DNA of 64,000 nt from JBFAPK01 sp040676675 (lineage in GTDB: Bacteria > Actinomycetota > Actinomycetes > Mycobacteriales > Micromonosporaceae): NCBI RefSeq assembly GCF_040676675.1, contig NZ_JBFAPK010000043.1, positions 11,446-75,445 on the forward strand. The letters run 5' to 3'. The position numbers and the translations under genes were made by a program. Below the pieces are notes generated by a model. It made no database searches, was not told where the DNA came from, and was given only the letters and a program-made list of their open reading frames with translations. Shown here one piece after another: positions 57,064 through 64,000 of the stretch (the stretch's first letter is position 1; the number at the start of each line of letters is the position of its first letter).

Positions 57064-58539
57064 TCAGCCGCGGCGCAGCACCGCCAGGAACATCGCGTCG
57101 GTACCGTGCCGGTGCGGCCAGAGCTGCACCGTCGGCCCGTCGCCGAGCCCCGGCATGCCGGCCGGCAGGAGGGTACGCGCGTCCACGAAGTCGACCGGTA
57201 CGCCGGAACGGCGGGCCGCCTCGGTGACCGTCACGTGGGTCTCGACGACGTGCGGCGAGCAGGTCACGTAGGCGACCACCCCGCCCGGGCGCACCGCGTG
57301 CAGCGCCGCGGTGAGCAGCTCGCGCTGCAGCCGGGTCAGCGGCGGCAGGTCGGAGGGCTGGCGCCGCCAGCGCGACTCCGGCCGACGGCGCAGCGAACCG
57401 AGGCCCGTGCAGGGCGCGTCGACGAGTACCCGGTCGAAGCCGGACTCGGGCAGGTCCGGGTCGGCGCCGACGGTACGGCCGTCGGTGTTCAGCACGGTCA
57501 CCGGCAGCCCGCGTACCGCCTGGGCGACCAGCCGGGCCCGGTGCTCGGCCACCTCGACCGCGGTCAGCGTCGCGCCGCGCCCGACCGCCAGCGCGCCCAG
57601 CAGCCCGGCCTTGCCGCCCGGCCCGGCGCAGAGGTCGAGCCAGCGGGCGTCCGACCCCTCGACCGGGGCCAGCGTCAGCGCGGTCGCCACCAGTTGGGAG
57701 CCCTCGTCCTGCACGTGCGCCCGGCCCTGCGCGATCGCGGCCAGCTCGCCCGGGGCGCCCCCGGGCAGGTACACGGCGTAGGGCGAGAAGGCGCCCGGGG
57801 CGCCGCCGACCTCGTCGGCCAGCTCGACCGCGTCGGCCCGTCCCGGCCGGGCGCAGAGGTGCACCGGCGGGCGCTCGTTGTCCTCGATCAGCAGCCGGGT
57901 GGTCTCGCCGAAGTCCCCGCCGAGCGCCTCGTTGAACGCCCGGACGATCCACTGGGGATGGCTGTGCGCGAGGGCGAGGTGCCCCACCGGGTCGGCCTCG
58001 AAGGCGGGGGCCAGCTCGCCGACCCAGGTGTCCAGGTCCTTGCCGGCCACCTCGCGCAGCACCGCGTTGGCGAAGCCGGTCGCGCCCGGGGCGACCGCGC
58101 GCACCAGGTCCACCGTGGAGGAGACCGCCGCGTGCGCCGGCACCCGGGTGTAGAGGAGCTGGTAGGCACCGAGCCGCAGGGCGTCGCGGGGCTGCGGGTC
58201 GATCCGCGCCACGTCCCGGCCGGCCGCGGCGGTGAGGATCGCGTCCAGGGTGCCCCGGTTTCGCAGCGTGCCGTAGGTCAGCTCGGTGGCGAACGCCGCG
58301 TCCCGGCCGTGCAGCCGTCGCTCGCGCAGGATCGCCGGCAGGGCCAGGTTCGCGTACGCGTCGTCGCGGTGCACCGCCTCGACCGCCTCGTACGCCGCCT
58401 GCCGGGCCGGGTCGACGGACGGCCGGGCCGACCGGGGCGGACGGCCGCCGCGGCTCTGGTCGCGGCGGCCCTGCCCACCACGGGTCTGGTCGTCGCGGCG
58501 GGTCTGGTCGTCGCGGCTGCCCGCGCGGGGCGCCGTCAT
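57064..58539 (-). CDS. rsmB: 16S rRNA m5C967 methyltransferase
   Basis: 491 residues. A basic Arg/Gly/Gln/Asp repeat-like N-terminus (1-40, with DDQTR occurring twice) precedes a NusB-like RNA-binding domain (about 45-185) and a Rossmann methyltransferase with LDLCAGPGGKAGLL (SAM), VLVDAPCTGLGSLRR (Cys that releases product) and VAYVTCSPH (catalytic Cys). ATG 58539 overlaps the fmt stop as ATGA. The fmt-rsmB order is that of most bacteria. Confidence 0.95.
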   Translation of the reverse strand: MTAPRAGSRDDQTRRDDQTRGGQGRRDQSRGGRPPRSARPSVDPARQAAYEAVEAVHRDDAYANLALPAILRERRLHGRDAAFATELTYGTLRNRGTLDAILTAAAGRDVARIDPQPRDALRLGAYQLLYTRVPAHAAVSSTVDLVRAVAPGATGFANAVLREVAGKDLDTWVGELAPAFEADPVGHLALAHSHPQWIVRAFNEALGGDFGETTRLLIEDNERPPVHLCARPGRADAVELADEVGGAPGAFSPYAVYLPGGAPGELAAIAQGRAHVQDEGSQLVATALTLAPVEGSDARWLDLCAGPGGKAGLLGALAVGRGATLTAVEVAEHRARLVAQAVRGLPVTVLNTDGRTVGADPDLPESGFDRVLVDAPCTGLGSLRRRPESRWRRQPSDLPPLTRLQRELLTAALHAVRPGGVVAYVTCSPHVVETHVTVTEAARRSGVPVDFVDARTLLPAGMPGLGDGPTVQLWPHRHGTDAMFLAVLRRG

Positions 58540-59462
58540 ACCAGCGCCTCGCCGGACTCGATCCGCACGCCGCGCGCCCAGTCCGGGGCGGCCATGGCCC
58601 GCTTGCCCGCGGCGCGCACCTCGCCCAGGGCCACCGGGGTGGTGGCGGTGCCGACCAGCACCCGACCGCGCTCGACCAGCAGCTCACCGGGCTTGAGGTC
58701 GGGTCCGTCGGAAACCGGGCGGACCGGCCCGAGCTTGACCCGGTCGTCCCGGAAGGTCGTCCAGGCGCCGGGCGCGGGGGTGCAGGCGCGCACCCGCCGG
58801 TCCACCGCGAAGGCCGGCTCGGACCAGCGCACCTGCGCGTCCTCCACGCTCAGCTTCGGCGCGAGCGACACGCCGTCGGCCGGCTGCGGCACCGCGTGCG
58901 CCGCGCCCTCCCCGATCGCGTCGAGTACGGCCACCAGCAGGGCCGCGCCGGAGTGGGCCAGCCGCTCCAGCAGGTCACCGGAGGTGTCGGTGGGGCGGAT
59001 CTCGTCGGTCACGGTACCGAAGACCGGACCGGTGTCCAGGCCCTGTTCGAGCTGGAAGACGCTCGCCCCGGTGACCTCGTCGCCGTGCAGCACCGCGTGC
59101 TGCACGGGTGCGGCGCCGCGCCAGGCCGGCAGCAGGGAGAAGTGCAGGTTGACCCAGCCGTAACGGGGGATCTCCAGCGCCTCGGGCGGCACCAGCGCCC
59201 CGTACGCCACGACGGGGACGCAGTCCGGCGCCAGCTCGCGCAGCCGGGCCTGGAACTCGGGCTCGCGCGGGCGGGCCGGGGTCAGCACCTCGACGCCGCG
59301 CTCGTCCGCCCAGGCGCCGACCGGGGAGCGGAGCAGGCCACGACCGCGTCCGGCGGGCGCGTCCGGACGGGTCACCACGGCGACCAGTTCGTGCCCCGAG
59401 GCGGCGATGGCGTCCAGGGCGGGAACCGCCACGGCCGGCGTACCGGCGAAGACCAGGCGCAT
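58536..59462 (-). CDS. fmt: Methionyl-tRNA formyltransferase
   Basis: Formylates initiator Met-tRNA from 10-formyl-tetrahydrofolate. MRLVFAGTPAVAVPALDA begins the hydrolase-like domain. VNLHFSLLPAWRGAAPVQ carries the catalytic Asn/His, and TGASVFQLEQGLDTGPV completes it with the catalytic Asp. The C-terminal OB domain (about 205-308) is present. ATG 59462 is chosen to match the family; GTG 59471, overlapping the def stop, is the alternative. 308 residues. Confidence 0.95.
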   Translation of the reverse strand: MRLVFAGTPAVAVPALDAIAASGHELVAVVTRPDAPAGRGRGLLRSPVGAWADERGVEVLTPARPREPEFQARLRELAPDCVPVVAYGALVPPEALEIPRYGWVNLHFSLLPAWRGAAPVQHAVLHGDEVTGASVFQLEQGLDTGPVFGTVTDEIRPTDTSGDLLERLAHSGAALLVAVLDAIGEGAAHAVPQPADGVSLAPKLSVEDAQVRWSEPAFAVDRRVRACTPAPGAWTTFRDDRVKLGPVRPVSDGPDLKPGELLVERGRVLVGTATTPVALGEVRAAGKRAMAAPDWARGVRIESGEALV

Positions 59463-59467
59463 CCGGG

Positions 59468-60028
59468 TCACCGCCCCAGCCCGAACGGGTTCCCGGCGGA
59501 GTGCGGGCTCAGCTTCACGACCGGCGGGGCGGCCTGGTCGTACCACTCGGCCTGGCGGATCTCCCGCATCGCCTCCTTGCGCCGCTCGGGGTCCAGCCGG
59601 TCGACGAAGAGCACGCCGTCGAGGTGGTCGGTCTCGTGCTGCACGCAGCGCGCCATCAGCCCGGTGCCGACGATCTGCAGCGGGTCGCCGTACTCGTTGA
59701 AGCCCTTGGCCACGACGTTGAGGCGACGCTTGGTGTCGAAGTAGAGCCCGGGGATGGAGAGGCAGCCCTCCGGGCCGTCCTGGTCCTCCTCGTCGGGGAA
59801 CTCCAGCACCGGGTTGACCAGGTGCCCCAGCACGTCGTCGACGTCGAAGGTGAAGACCCGCAACCCCACGCCGAGCTGCGGAGCGGCGAGCCCGGCCCCG
59901 TTCTTCTCGCGCATGGTGTCGGTCAGGTCGGCGACCAGTCGGCGCAGCTCGGCGTCGAAGTCGACCACCGGCTCGGCCGGCGTGCGCAGCACCGGATCAC
60001 CGAAAAGGCGGATGGGCTGGACGGTCAC
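59468..60028 (-). CDS. def: Peptide deformylase
   Basis: Iron/zinc hydrolase removing the N-formyl group from new proteins. All three motifs are complete: NGAGLAAPQLGVG, EGCLSIPGLYF (metal Cys) and QHETDHLDGVLF (HExxH). 186 residues; a C-terminal extension of about 25 residues beyond the bacterial core is common in actinobacteria. It lies upstream of fmt in the same transcript. Confidence 0.96.
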   Translation of the reverse strand: MTVQPIRLFGDPVLRTPAEPVVDFDAELRRLVADLTDTMREKNGAGLAAPQLGVGLRVFTFDVDDVLGHLVNPVLEFPDEEDQDGPEGCLSIPGLYFDTKRRLNVVAKGFNEYGDPLQIVGTGLMARCVQHETDHLDGVLFVDRLDPERRKEAMREIRQAEWYDQAAPPVVKLSPHSAGNPFGLGR

Positions 60029-60110
60029 GCGGGGTCGCTCCTTCGCGAACGGAAGATCTCGTGCCGTACCAGTCTACGGGCGCCCCCGCCGAGCGGCTCC
60101 GGCCACCACC

Positions 60111-60335
60111 AGCGAGCAAGCGCGGCGGCGCCGGCCGTCGTCCTGAGCCGAGGAGCGCGCCGCGAAGCCGTCACTCCCAGCGAGTGCGCGCGGCGGCGCC
60201 GGCCGTCGTCCTGAGCCGAGGAGCGCGCCGCGAAGCGGTCGCGCCCCGCAGGCTCCCTCAGCGAGTGCGCGCAGCGGCGCCGGCGTCGTCCTGCAGCCGA
60301 GGAGCGTGCGGCGAAGCCGTCACGCCCCGCAGGCG
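60111..60335. repeat. Three tandem 68-81 bp intergenic repeats
   Basis: Copies begin AGCGAG at 60111, 60179 and 60260. Each contains CGGCGGCGCCGG or CAGCGGCGCCGG, CGTCGTCCTG, AGCCGAGGAGCG and GCGAAG followed by CGTC or GGTC. Units differ by insertions of GCGCCCCGCAGG-type sequence. They fill the 369-bp spacer between def and the next gene. The composition and self-complementary stretches suggest a dispersed intergenic element of this genus, inference only. Confidence 0.8.
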
Positions 60336-60371
60336 AAGGACGATCGCCTCTCAGGCGCCGCGAAGCGCGCG

Positions 60372-60400
60372 AGCGCAGCAGCTCAGCAGCTCAGCAGCTA
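60372..60400. repeat. Short CAGCAGCT tandem repeat at a stop codon
   Basis: CAGCAGCT recurs three times back to back and abuts the stop codon (60398-60400) of the kinase-ParB gene. It is slippage-prone, so the exact C-terminus of that protein may vary among strains. Confidence 0.55.
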
Positions 60401-61378
60401 CGCGAGCCGGGCCTCGCTGGTCAGGACCGGGTCGGCCGGCTCGAGGACGTGCCCCGGCAGCGGCAGGCTGATCCCGTGCGCCGCCTCCCAGTCGTAGACG
60501 GTGCTGAGGCTGACCTCGGACTGGAAGAACTCGACGGCGCTGAGACCGCCGACGACCGGTTCGGCCACTTCGGCGGCGAGCCGGGCGGGTACGAGCTTGA
60601 AGCCGTTCTGCAGGGCGGCGCTGAGCCGGCGGTGCCCGTCGATGACGAAGAAGTACTCGCCGGTGTAGCCGATGCTCAGCGGCTCCAGCCCTTCCTCACC
60701 GGCCTGGCCGGCGGCGGCGACCTCGTCGGAACCCCAGAGGCCGCGCAGCGTCTGGATCGACTGGGTCGGGTAGATCCGGGCCGGGTCGAGCAGCAGCAGC
60801 GGCGGCGACTCCCGCAGGATCTCCTGCCCGAACGCGCCCTCGTAGGCGGCGATGACGTGGTCGACGACCTCCAGCGCCGAGGCCCGGGTGGTGTCGCAGA
60901 TCAGGTCGTAGTTACGCAGCTGCGCCTTGTCCACGCCGTACCGGACGATGAACCGGCCCCGCTCGCTCTCGCTGCGCTCGCGCAGCTTCTCCCGGGCCTC
61001 CTCGATCGAGGTGTAGCTCTCGGCCGGGCCGGACGGGCGGGCGAGCACCCGCCGGGCCGCCTCGGTGGGCTCGGTGATCAGGTGGACCTTGAGCGCGTCC
61101 TTGAAGAAGTGCCAGGCGAGCCGGCTGTCCACGATCAGCTGCTCGCCGGAGGCGGCGATCTCCTGCTGGAGCTGGTCGACGTAGCCGTCCACCGCCTGGT
61201 CCAGCTCGGCGTGCAGGTTGAGCTGCAACGCCGTCATCTGGCGCTGCTGCGCCATCTCGCGGTAGAGGTCGCCGACGCTGATCCGACGCAGTTCCAGCCG
61301 GCGGGCGAGCTCGATGGAAACGGTGCTCTTGCCGCTGCCGAGATCACCGTTGAGAACGATCGACTGACGAACCGTCAC
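60398..61378 (-). CDS. Cytidylate-kinase-like P-loop protein fused to a ParB-like domain
   Basis: Residues 1-180 form a nucleoside-monophosphate-kinase fold: LNGDLGSGKSTVSIELARR (Walker A 11-19), ISVGDLYREMAQQ and VDSRLAWHFF (substrate loops) and an LID-like Arg-rich segment REKLRERSESERGRF. Residues 195-300 resemble the ParB/Srx fold: LDPARIYPTQ, then YFFVIDGHRRLSAALQNG with the nucleotide-binding DGHRR (247-251). ParB-like domains can hydrolyse CTP or use ADP to phosphorylate serine. The fusion joins two nucleotide-using modules. GTG 61378. 326 residues. The function is not known to me. Confidence 0.8.
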   Translation of the reverse strand: MTVRQSIVLNGDLGSGKSTVSIELARRLELRRISVGDLYREMAQQRQMTALQLNLHAELDQAVDGYVDQLQQEIAASGEQLIVDSRLAWHFFKDALKVHLITEPTEAARRVLARPSGPAESYTSIEEAREKLRERSESERGRFIVRYGVDKAQLRNYDLICDTTRASALEVVDHVIAAYEGAFGQEILRESPPLLLLDPARIYPTQSIQTLRGLWGSDEVAAAGQAGEEGLEPLSIGYTGEYFFVIDGHRRLSAALQNGFKLVPARLAAEVAEPVVGGLSAVEFFQSEVSLSTVYDWEAAHGISLPLPGHVLEPADPVLTSEARLA

Positions 61379-61620
61379 GGCTCACACACCCCTGATCAAC
61401 ACCAATAGCTGGGGATCGGCTGACACGACCCCTCATCCCCACGTCGCCGGGACGCCAGACATGAGGAGCGATGCTAACACGCGGGCGCAACCGGTCCGCC
61501 GGACCCGTCGTCCGCCGCCGGCATACCGCCCCGGTACCCCCGCGGGGCGGCCGGGAAACACCGATGCCACAGGTACCAACGCGTCCTGTGGGACGGAGGC
61601 TACGGCCGGAGGCGCCCGGC
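61379..61620. other. Promoter-bearing spacer without a gene
   Basis: The spacer between priA and the kinase-ParB gene holds a plausible -10 box (TAGCAT on the minus strand, near 61470) about 90 bases before the GTG at 61378. A plus-strand frame at 61461 has no ribosome site and runs into the tandem repeat; I do not accept it. Confidence 0.4.
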
Positions 61621-61672
61621 CTAGAAGCCGGAGGGGCCCGGCCTAGAAGCCGGAGGGGCCCGGCCTAGAAGA
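61606..61672. repeat. 22-bp tandem repeat running into the priA stop codon
   Basis: CTAGAAGCCGGAGGGGCCCGGC occupies 61621-61642 and 61643-61664 as two exact copies. A partial copy precedes them (from about 61606) and a third begins at 61665, where its CTA is the complement of the priA stop codon. The spacer is therefore made of copies of the gene end, and stop codons recur in register with each unit. Confidence 0.85.
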
Positions 61673-63926
61673 GCGCGAGCGGGTCCACCTGCACCCGTAC
61701 CGGCTGGGCCGCCTTGCGGGCGGTACGGACCCCGGCGGCCGAGTGCAGGGCGCCGGCGAGCGCGGCGGCGCGGGAGCGCGGCACGCGTACCAGCATCCGC
61801 TCCTGCTCCTCGGCGGCCGGGACCGGACCGAGCAGCTCGGCCCCGTCGGGCAGGCGGGCGGCGGCCAGCAGGTCGGCCACGGCCTCCGGGGTACCGGTGA
61901 GGCTGGCCATCCGGGCCGCCGGCGGGAAGCCGAGTTCGCGCCGGTCGGCCAGTTCCCGGGCCGCGAACCAGGCCGGGTCCCAGCGCAGCAGCGCCTGTAC
62001 CGGCAACAGCGCGCCGTCGGCGACCACCACGACCCGGCCGCCGTCGGAGGCCGGGCGGGCCAGGGCGGCGGCGGCCAGCCAACGGCGCAGCGCCTCCTCG
62101 CCGGCGCGCAGGTCGGCCCGGGTGAGCAGGGCCCACGAGTCGAGCAGCAGCACGGCCCCGTACCCCCCGGCGGTCACCGGTTCGGCGCCCGGGGTGGCGA
62201 CCACCAGGCCCGCGCCGCCCGGTACCTCGCCGAGCACCTCGTCCCGTCCGGAGGTGCGCACGGGCACGCCGGGGAAGGCCCGGCCCAGCTCCTCGGCGGT
62301 GCGGCGGGCGCCGACGACGGCCGCGCGCAGCCGCCGCCCGCCGCACTGCGGGCAGGCGTACGCGGCGGCGACCCGGCCGCACCAGCGGCAGCCGGGGATG
62401 GCGCGGGCGCCCGCGAGCGCGAGCGGACCGGAGCAGTGCGGGCAGCGGGCCGGGGTGCGGCACTGCACGCAGGCGACGGCGGGGACGTAGCCGCGGCGGG
62501 GCACCTGCACGAGCACCGGCGCGTCGGCGCGCAGCGCGGCGCGGGCCGCCTCCCAGGCGAGGCTGGGCAGCCGCGCGGTCGCGGCGGCCGGGTCGCGGGC
62601 GAGCTGCGGGTCGTCGCCGGTCGGTGTGACGAGCGGGGTACGTCGCCGCACCGTCGCCCGGTCCGCCACGATCTCCCGGGCCCATCCCGTCTCGACCAGC
62701 AGCTGCGCCTCGGCGCTGCGGGCGTACCCGCCGACCAACGCCGCCGCGCCGGTGAGCTGGGCCCGGGTCAGCAGCACCTCCCGGGCGTGCGGGTACGGCG
62801 CCCGGGGCTCGGCGTGCAGGTCGTCGCCGTCGTCCCAGATGGCGACGAGTCCGAGGCGCGCCACCGGGGCGAACATCGCGGCCCGGGTGCCGATCACCAC
62901 GGGCACCTGGCCGCGCCGCGCGGCGAGGAAGGCCCGGTAGCGCCGGGACGGGCCGAGTGCGGCCGAGAGCGTGACGTGCCGCCCCGGACCGAGCACGGCG
63001 GTGAGCGCGGCGTCGAGCCGGTCCAGGTCGCGGGCGTCGGCGACCACCGCCAGGGCGCCGTGCCCGCCGCGCACGGTGGCCTCGATCGCCTCGGCATACC
63101 GGGCGGCCCAGTCCTCCCCCGCCAGCGCCGACCAGACCGCCCGGGGGGCCCGGCCGCCGGCCAGCGCGCGCAGGAACGCCGGGCCGCTGGGATAGTCGCG
63201 CCAGCGCCCGTCCGGGCCGGCGTCCACGCCGGCGTGGTCCGGCCGGGACGCCGGCTCCCCGGCCGGCTCGGCCGGTCCGTCGGCGCGCTCCGGCGCGGCG
63301 CCGGCCCGCGTTGCCGAGGCGGGCGCCGGGCCCGGCCCGGCGCCGACGTCGGCCGGCGCTCCCGCGGCGTCGGACGGCGCTACGGCGGCATCGGGCCGCG
63401 ATCCGGCGGCGACCTCGGACGGCGCTACGGCGGCATCGGGCCGCGATCCGGCGGCGGCGTCGGACGGCGGTACGGCGGCAGCGGGCCGTGCCGCGACCTG
63501 CGACTCGGTACGCGCGTGCCGGGGCGGTACGGCCAGCCGGAGCACGTCGGCCAGGTTGCCGGCGTACCGGTCGGCGACGGCGCGGGCCAGCCGGGCGATC
63601 TCCGGTGCGAGCACCGGCTCCGGCGAGACGAGCCGTTCGAGGTAGGTCAGCCGGCCGTCGTGCGCCGAGGTCTCGGCGCGCTCCAGCAGCCAACCGTCGA
63701 CGAGTTGACCGGCGAAGCGCACCCGGACCCGGGTGCCGGGCTGGGCGGTCTCCGCCAGTTCGCTGGGGACGAGGTAGTCGAACGGGCGGTCGAGGTGCGC
63801 GAGCGGTACGTCCACACAGACGCGGGCGATCGGCAGCCCAACCGCCGGCTGCCGATCGCCACGCCGAGAACTGTTCAGGCCCCCGCTACCGACTTCAGGT
63901 CCGCCGCCCGGTCCGTGTTCTCCCAC
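61665..63926 (-). CDS. priA: PriA-like primosomal protein without helicase motifs
   Basis: 753 residues. The N-terminal 3'-DNA-binding domain is present (CVDVPLAHLDRPFDYLVP, PGTRVRVRFAGQLVDGWLLE). The four zinc pairs are intact (CVQC, CPHC, CRWC, CPQC), as is the C-terminal domain (ELGFPPAARMASL). The Walker A motif expected before the zinc region is absent and the DEEH position reads WDDGDD, as in other actinobacterial PriA, so it cannot be an ATP-driven helicase. A low-complexity insert (about 145-215) contains 15-residue repeats. GTG 63926 has GGAG five bases upstream and overlaps the metK 3' end by 52 bp. Confidence 0.9.
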   Translation of the reverse strand: MGEHGPGGGPEVGSGGLNSSRRGDRQPAVGLPIARVCVDVPLAHLDRPFDYLVPSELAETAQPGTRVRVRFAGQLVDGWLLERAETSAHDGRLTYLERLVSPEPVLAPEIARLARAVADRYAGNLADVLRLAVPPRHARTESQVAARPAAAVPPSDAAAGSRPDAAVAPSEVAAGSRPDAAVAPSDAAGAPADVGAGPGPAPASATRAGAAPERADGPAEPAGEPASRPDHAGVDAGPDGRWRDYPSGPAFLRALAGGRAPRAVWSALAGEDWAARYAEAIEATVRGGHGALAVVADARDLDRLDAALTAVLGPGRHVTLSAALGPSRRYRAFLAARRGQVPVVIGTRAAMFAPVARLGLVAIWDDGDDLHAEPRAPYPHAREVLLTRAQLTGAAALVGGYARSAEAQLLVETGWAREIVADRATVRRRTPLVTPTGDDPQLARDPAAATARLPSLAWEAARAALRADAPVLVQVPRRGYVPAVACVQCRTPARCPHCSGPLALAGARAIPGCRWCGRVAAAYACPQCGGRRLRAAVVGARRTAEELGRAFPGVPVRTSGRDEVLGEVPGGAGLVVATPGAEPVTAGGYGAVLLLDSWALLTRADLRAGEEALRRWLAAAALARPASDGGRVVVVADGALLPVQALLRWDPAWFAARELADRRELGFPPAARMASLTGTPEAVADLLAAARLPDGAELLGPVPAAEEQERMLVRVPRSRAAALAGALHSAAGVRTARKAAQPVRVQVDPLALF
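63370..63474. repeat. 45-bp in-frame repeats inside priA
   Basis: Units beginning TCGGACGGC at 63370, 63415 and (partial) 63460 encode the 15-residue unit SDAAAGSRPDAAVAP and its variant SEVAAGSRPDAAVAP. They lie in the disordered linker between the DNA-binding domain and the degenerate helicase core, so copy number can change without breaking the frame. Confidence 0.8.
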
Positions 63927-64000
63927 GTCAACTCCGGCAACTCCCGACCAAAGTGACCATAGGCCGCCGTCTGCCGATACACCGGACGCAACAGATCCAA
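63875..64000 (-). CDS. metK: S-adenosylmethionine synthetase, C-terminal fragment
   Basis: The minus strand at the window edge encodes the last 41 residues: LDLLRPVYRQTAAYGHFGR, then ELPELTWENTDRA and a short end LKSVAGA. This is the conserved C-terminus of MetK, which makes SAM from methionine and ATP. The rest lies outside the window. It is upstream of and overlaps priA, the metK-priA order known in actinobacteria. Confidence 0.93.
   Translation of the reverse strand: MDLLRPVYRQTAAYGHFGRELPELTWENTDRAADLKSVAGA

Noticed and set aside
61461..61646. 61-codon plus-strand frame between priA and the kinase-ParB gene
   Set aside because: No ribosome site; its end is encoded by the 22-bp tandem repeat.
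1..64000. tRNA, rRNA, transposase or prophage genes
   Set aside because: No cloverleaf with CCA-end context, rRNA stretch, DDE/serine/tyrosine recombinase motif or phage structural gene was recognised by eye; a tRNAscan and profile search would be decisive.

Overview
The window is very GC-rich actinobacterial DNA with short actinobacterial-type leaders, many GTG starts and long chains of genes overlapping by 4 bases (GTGA/ATGA). The rib, arg, infC-rpmI-rplT-pheST and def-fmt-rsmB-priA-metK blocks, an actinobacterial PriA without helicase motifs and a RibM transporter inside the rib operon fit a filamentous actinomycete of the Micromonosporaceae type. This assignment is inferred from gene content, not from a search.

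Layout. (1) 0-2.3 kb: sparse accessory DNA with a 36-bp tandem repeat, a small membrane protein and an AraC/GyrI regulator. (2) 2.3-11 kb: a complete arginine operon argC-J-B-D-F-R-G-H on the minus strand, with an ArgR-like palindrome against the argC start. (3) 11-16.6 kb: a tightly coupled envelope-polysaccharide module (nucleotide-sugar dehydrogenase, GT2 glycosyltransferase, SDR epimerase, polytopic membrane protein) and a divergent methyltransferase with a near-perfect leaderless promoter. (4) 16.7-19.1 kb: an ArsR-ArsC fusion regulator/reductase, an internally deleted VOC protein and a divergent APC permease sharing an ArsR-type operator. (5) 19.1-25.8 kb: a poly-C convergent junction, then pheST, a TrmH-like methyltransferase, rplT, rpmI and infC; infC appears to start with AUC and has a leader attenuator, and four repeats at exactly 20-bp spacing precede pheST. 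(6) 26-27.6 kb: a PH-domain protein, a BrnT/RHH-like toxin-antitoxin pair and a 5'-truncated SEC-C protein.

(7) 27.6-43.3 kb: the accessory region and the best candidate for something new. Six co-directional genes encode an HTH/degenerate-methylase/specificity fusion, a full type I HsdM-HsdS-HsdR system, a PD-(D/E)XK nuclease fused to a RAMA reader domain, and a short uncharacterised island protein. A DUF4352-type lipoprotein, a TIGR04141/DUF6119-like protein and a receptor Ser/Thr kinase with a beta-propeller ectodomain follow on the other strand. The edges carry scars: a truncated SEC-C gene on the left and a diverged extra copy of the hisG 3' end on the right.

(8) 43.4-64 kb: core metabolism again: hisG-hisE, an amino-acid ABC transporter, an alpha/beta hydrolase, ribH-ribBA-ribM-ribE-ribD behind an FMN riboswitch, a REC-GGDEF protein, rpe, two paralogous septum-formation-type lipoproteins, rsmB-fmt-def, a kinase-ParB fusion, priA and the end of metK.

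Functionally the core blocks supply arginine, histidine, riboflavin/FMN and translation factors. The accessory blocks supply cell-surface glycans, arsenic handling and DNA defence. No rRNA, tRNA, CRISPR array, transposase or integrase was recognised.
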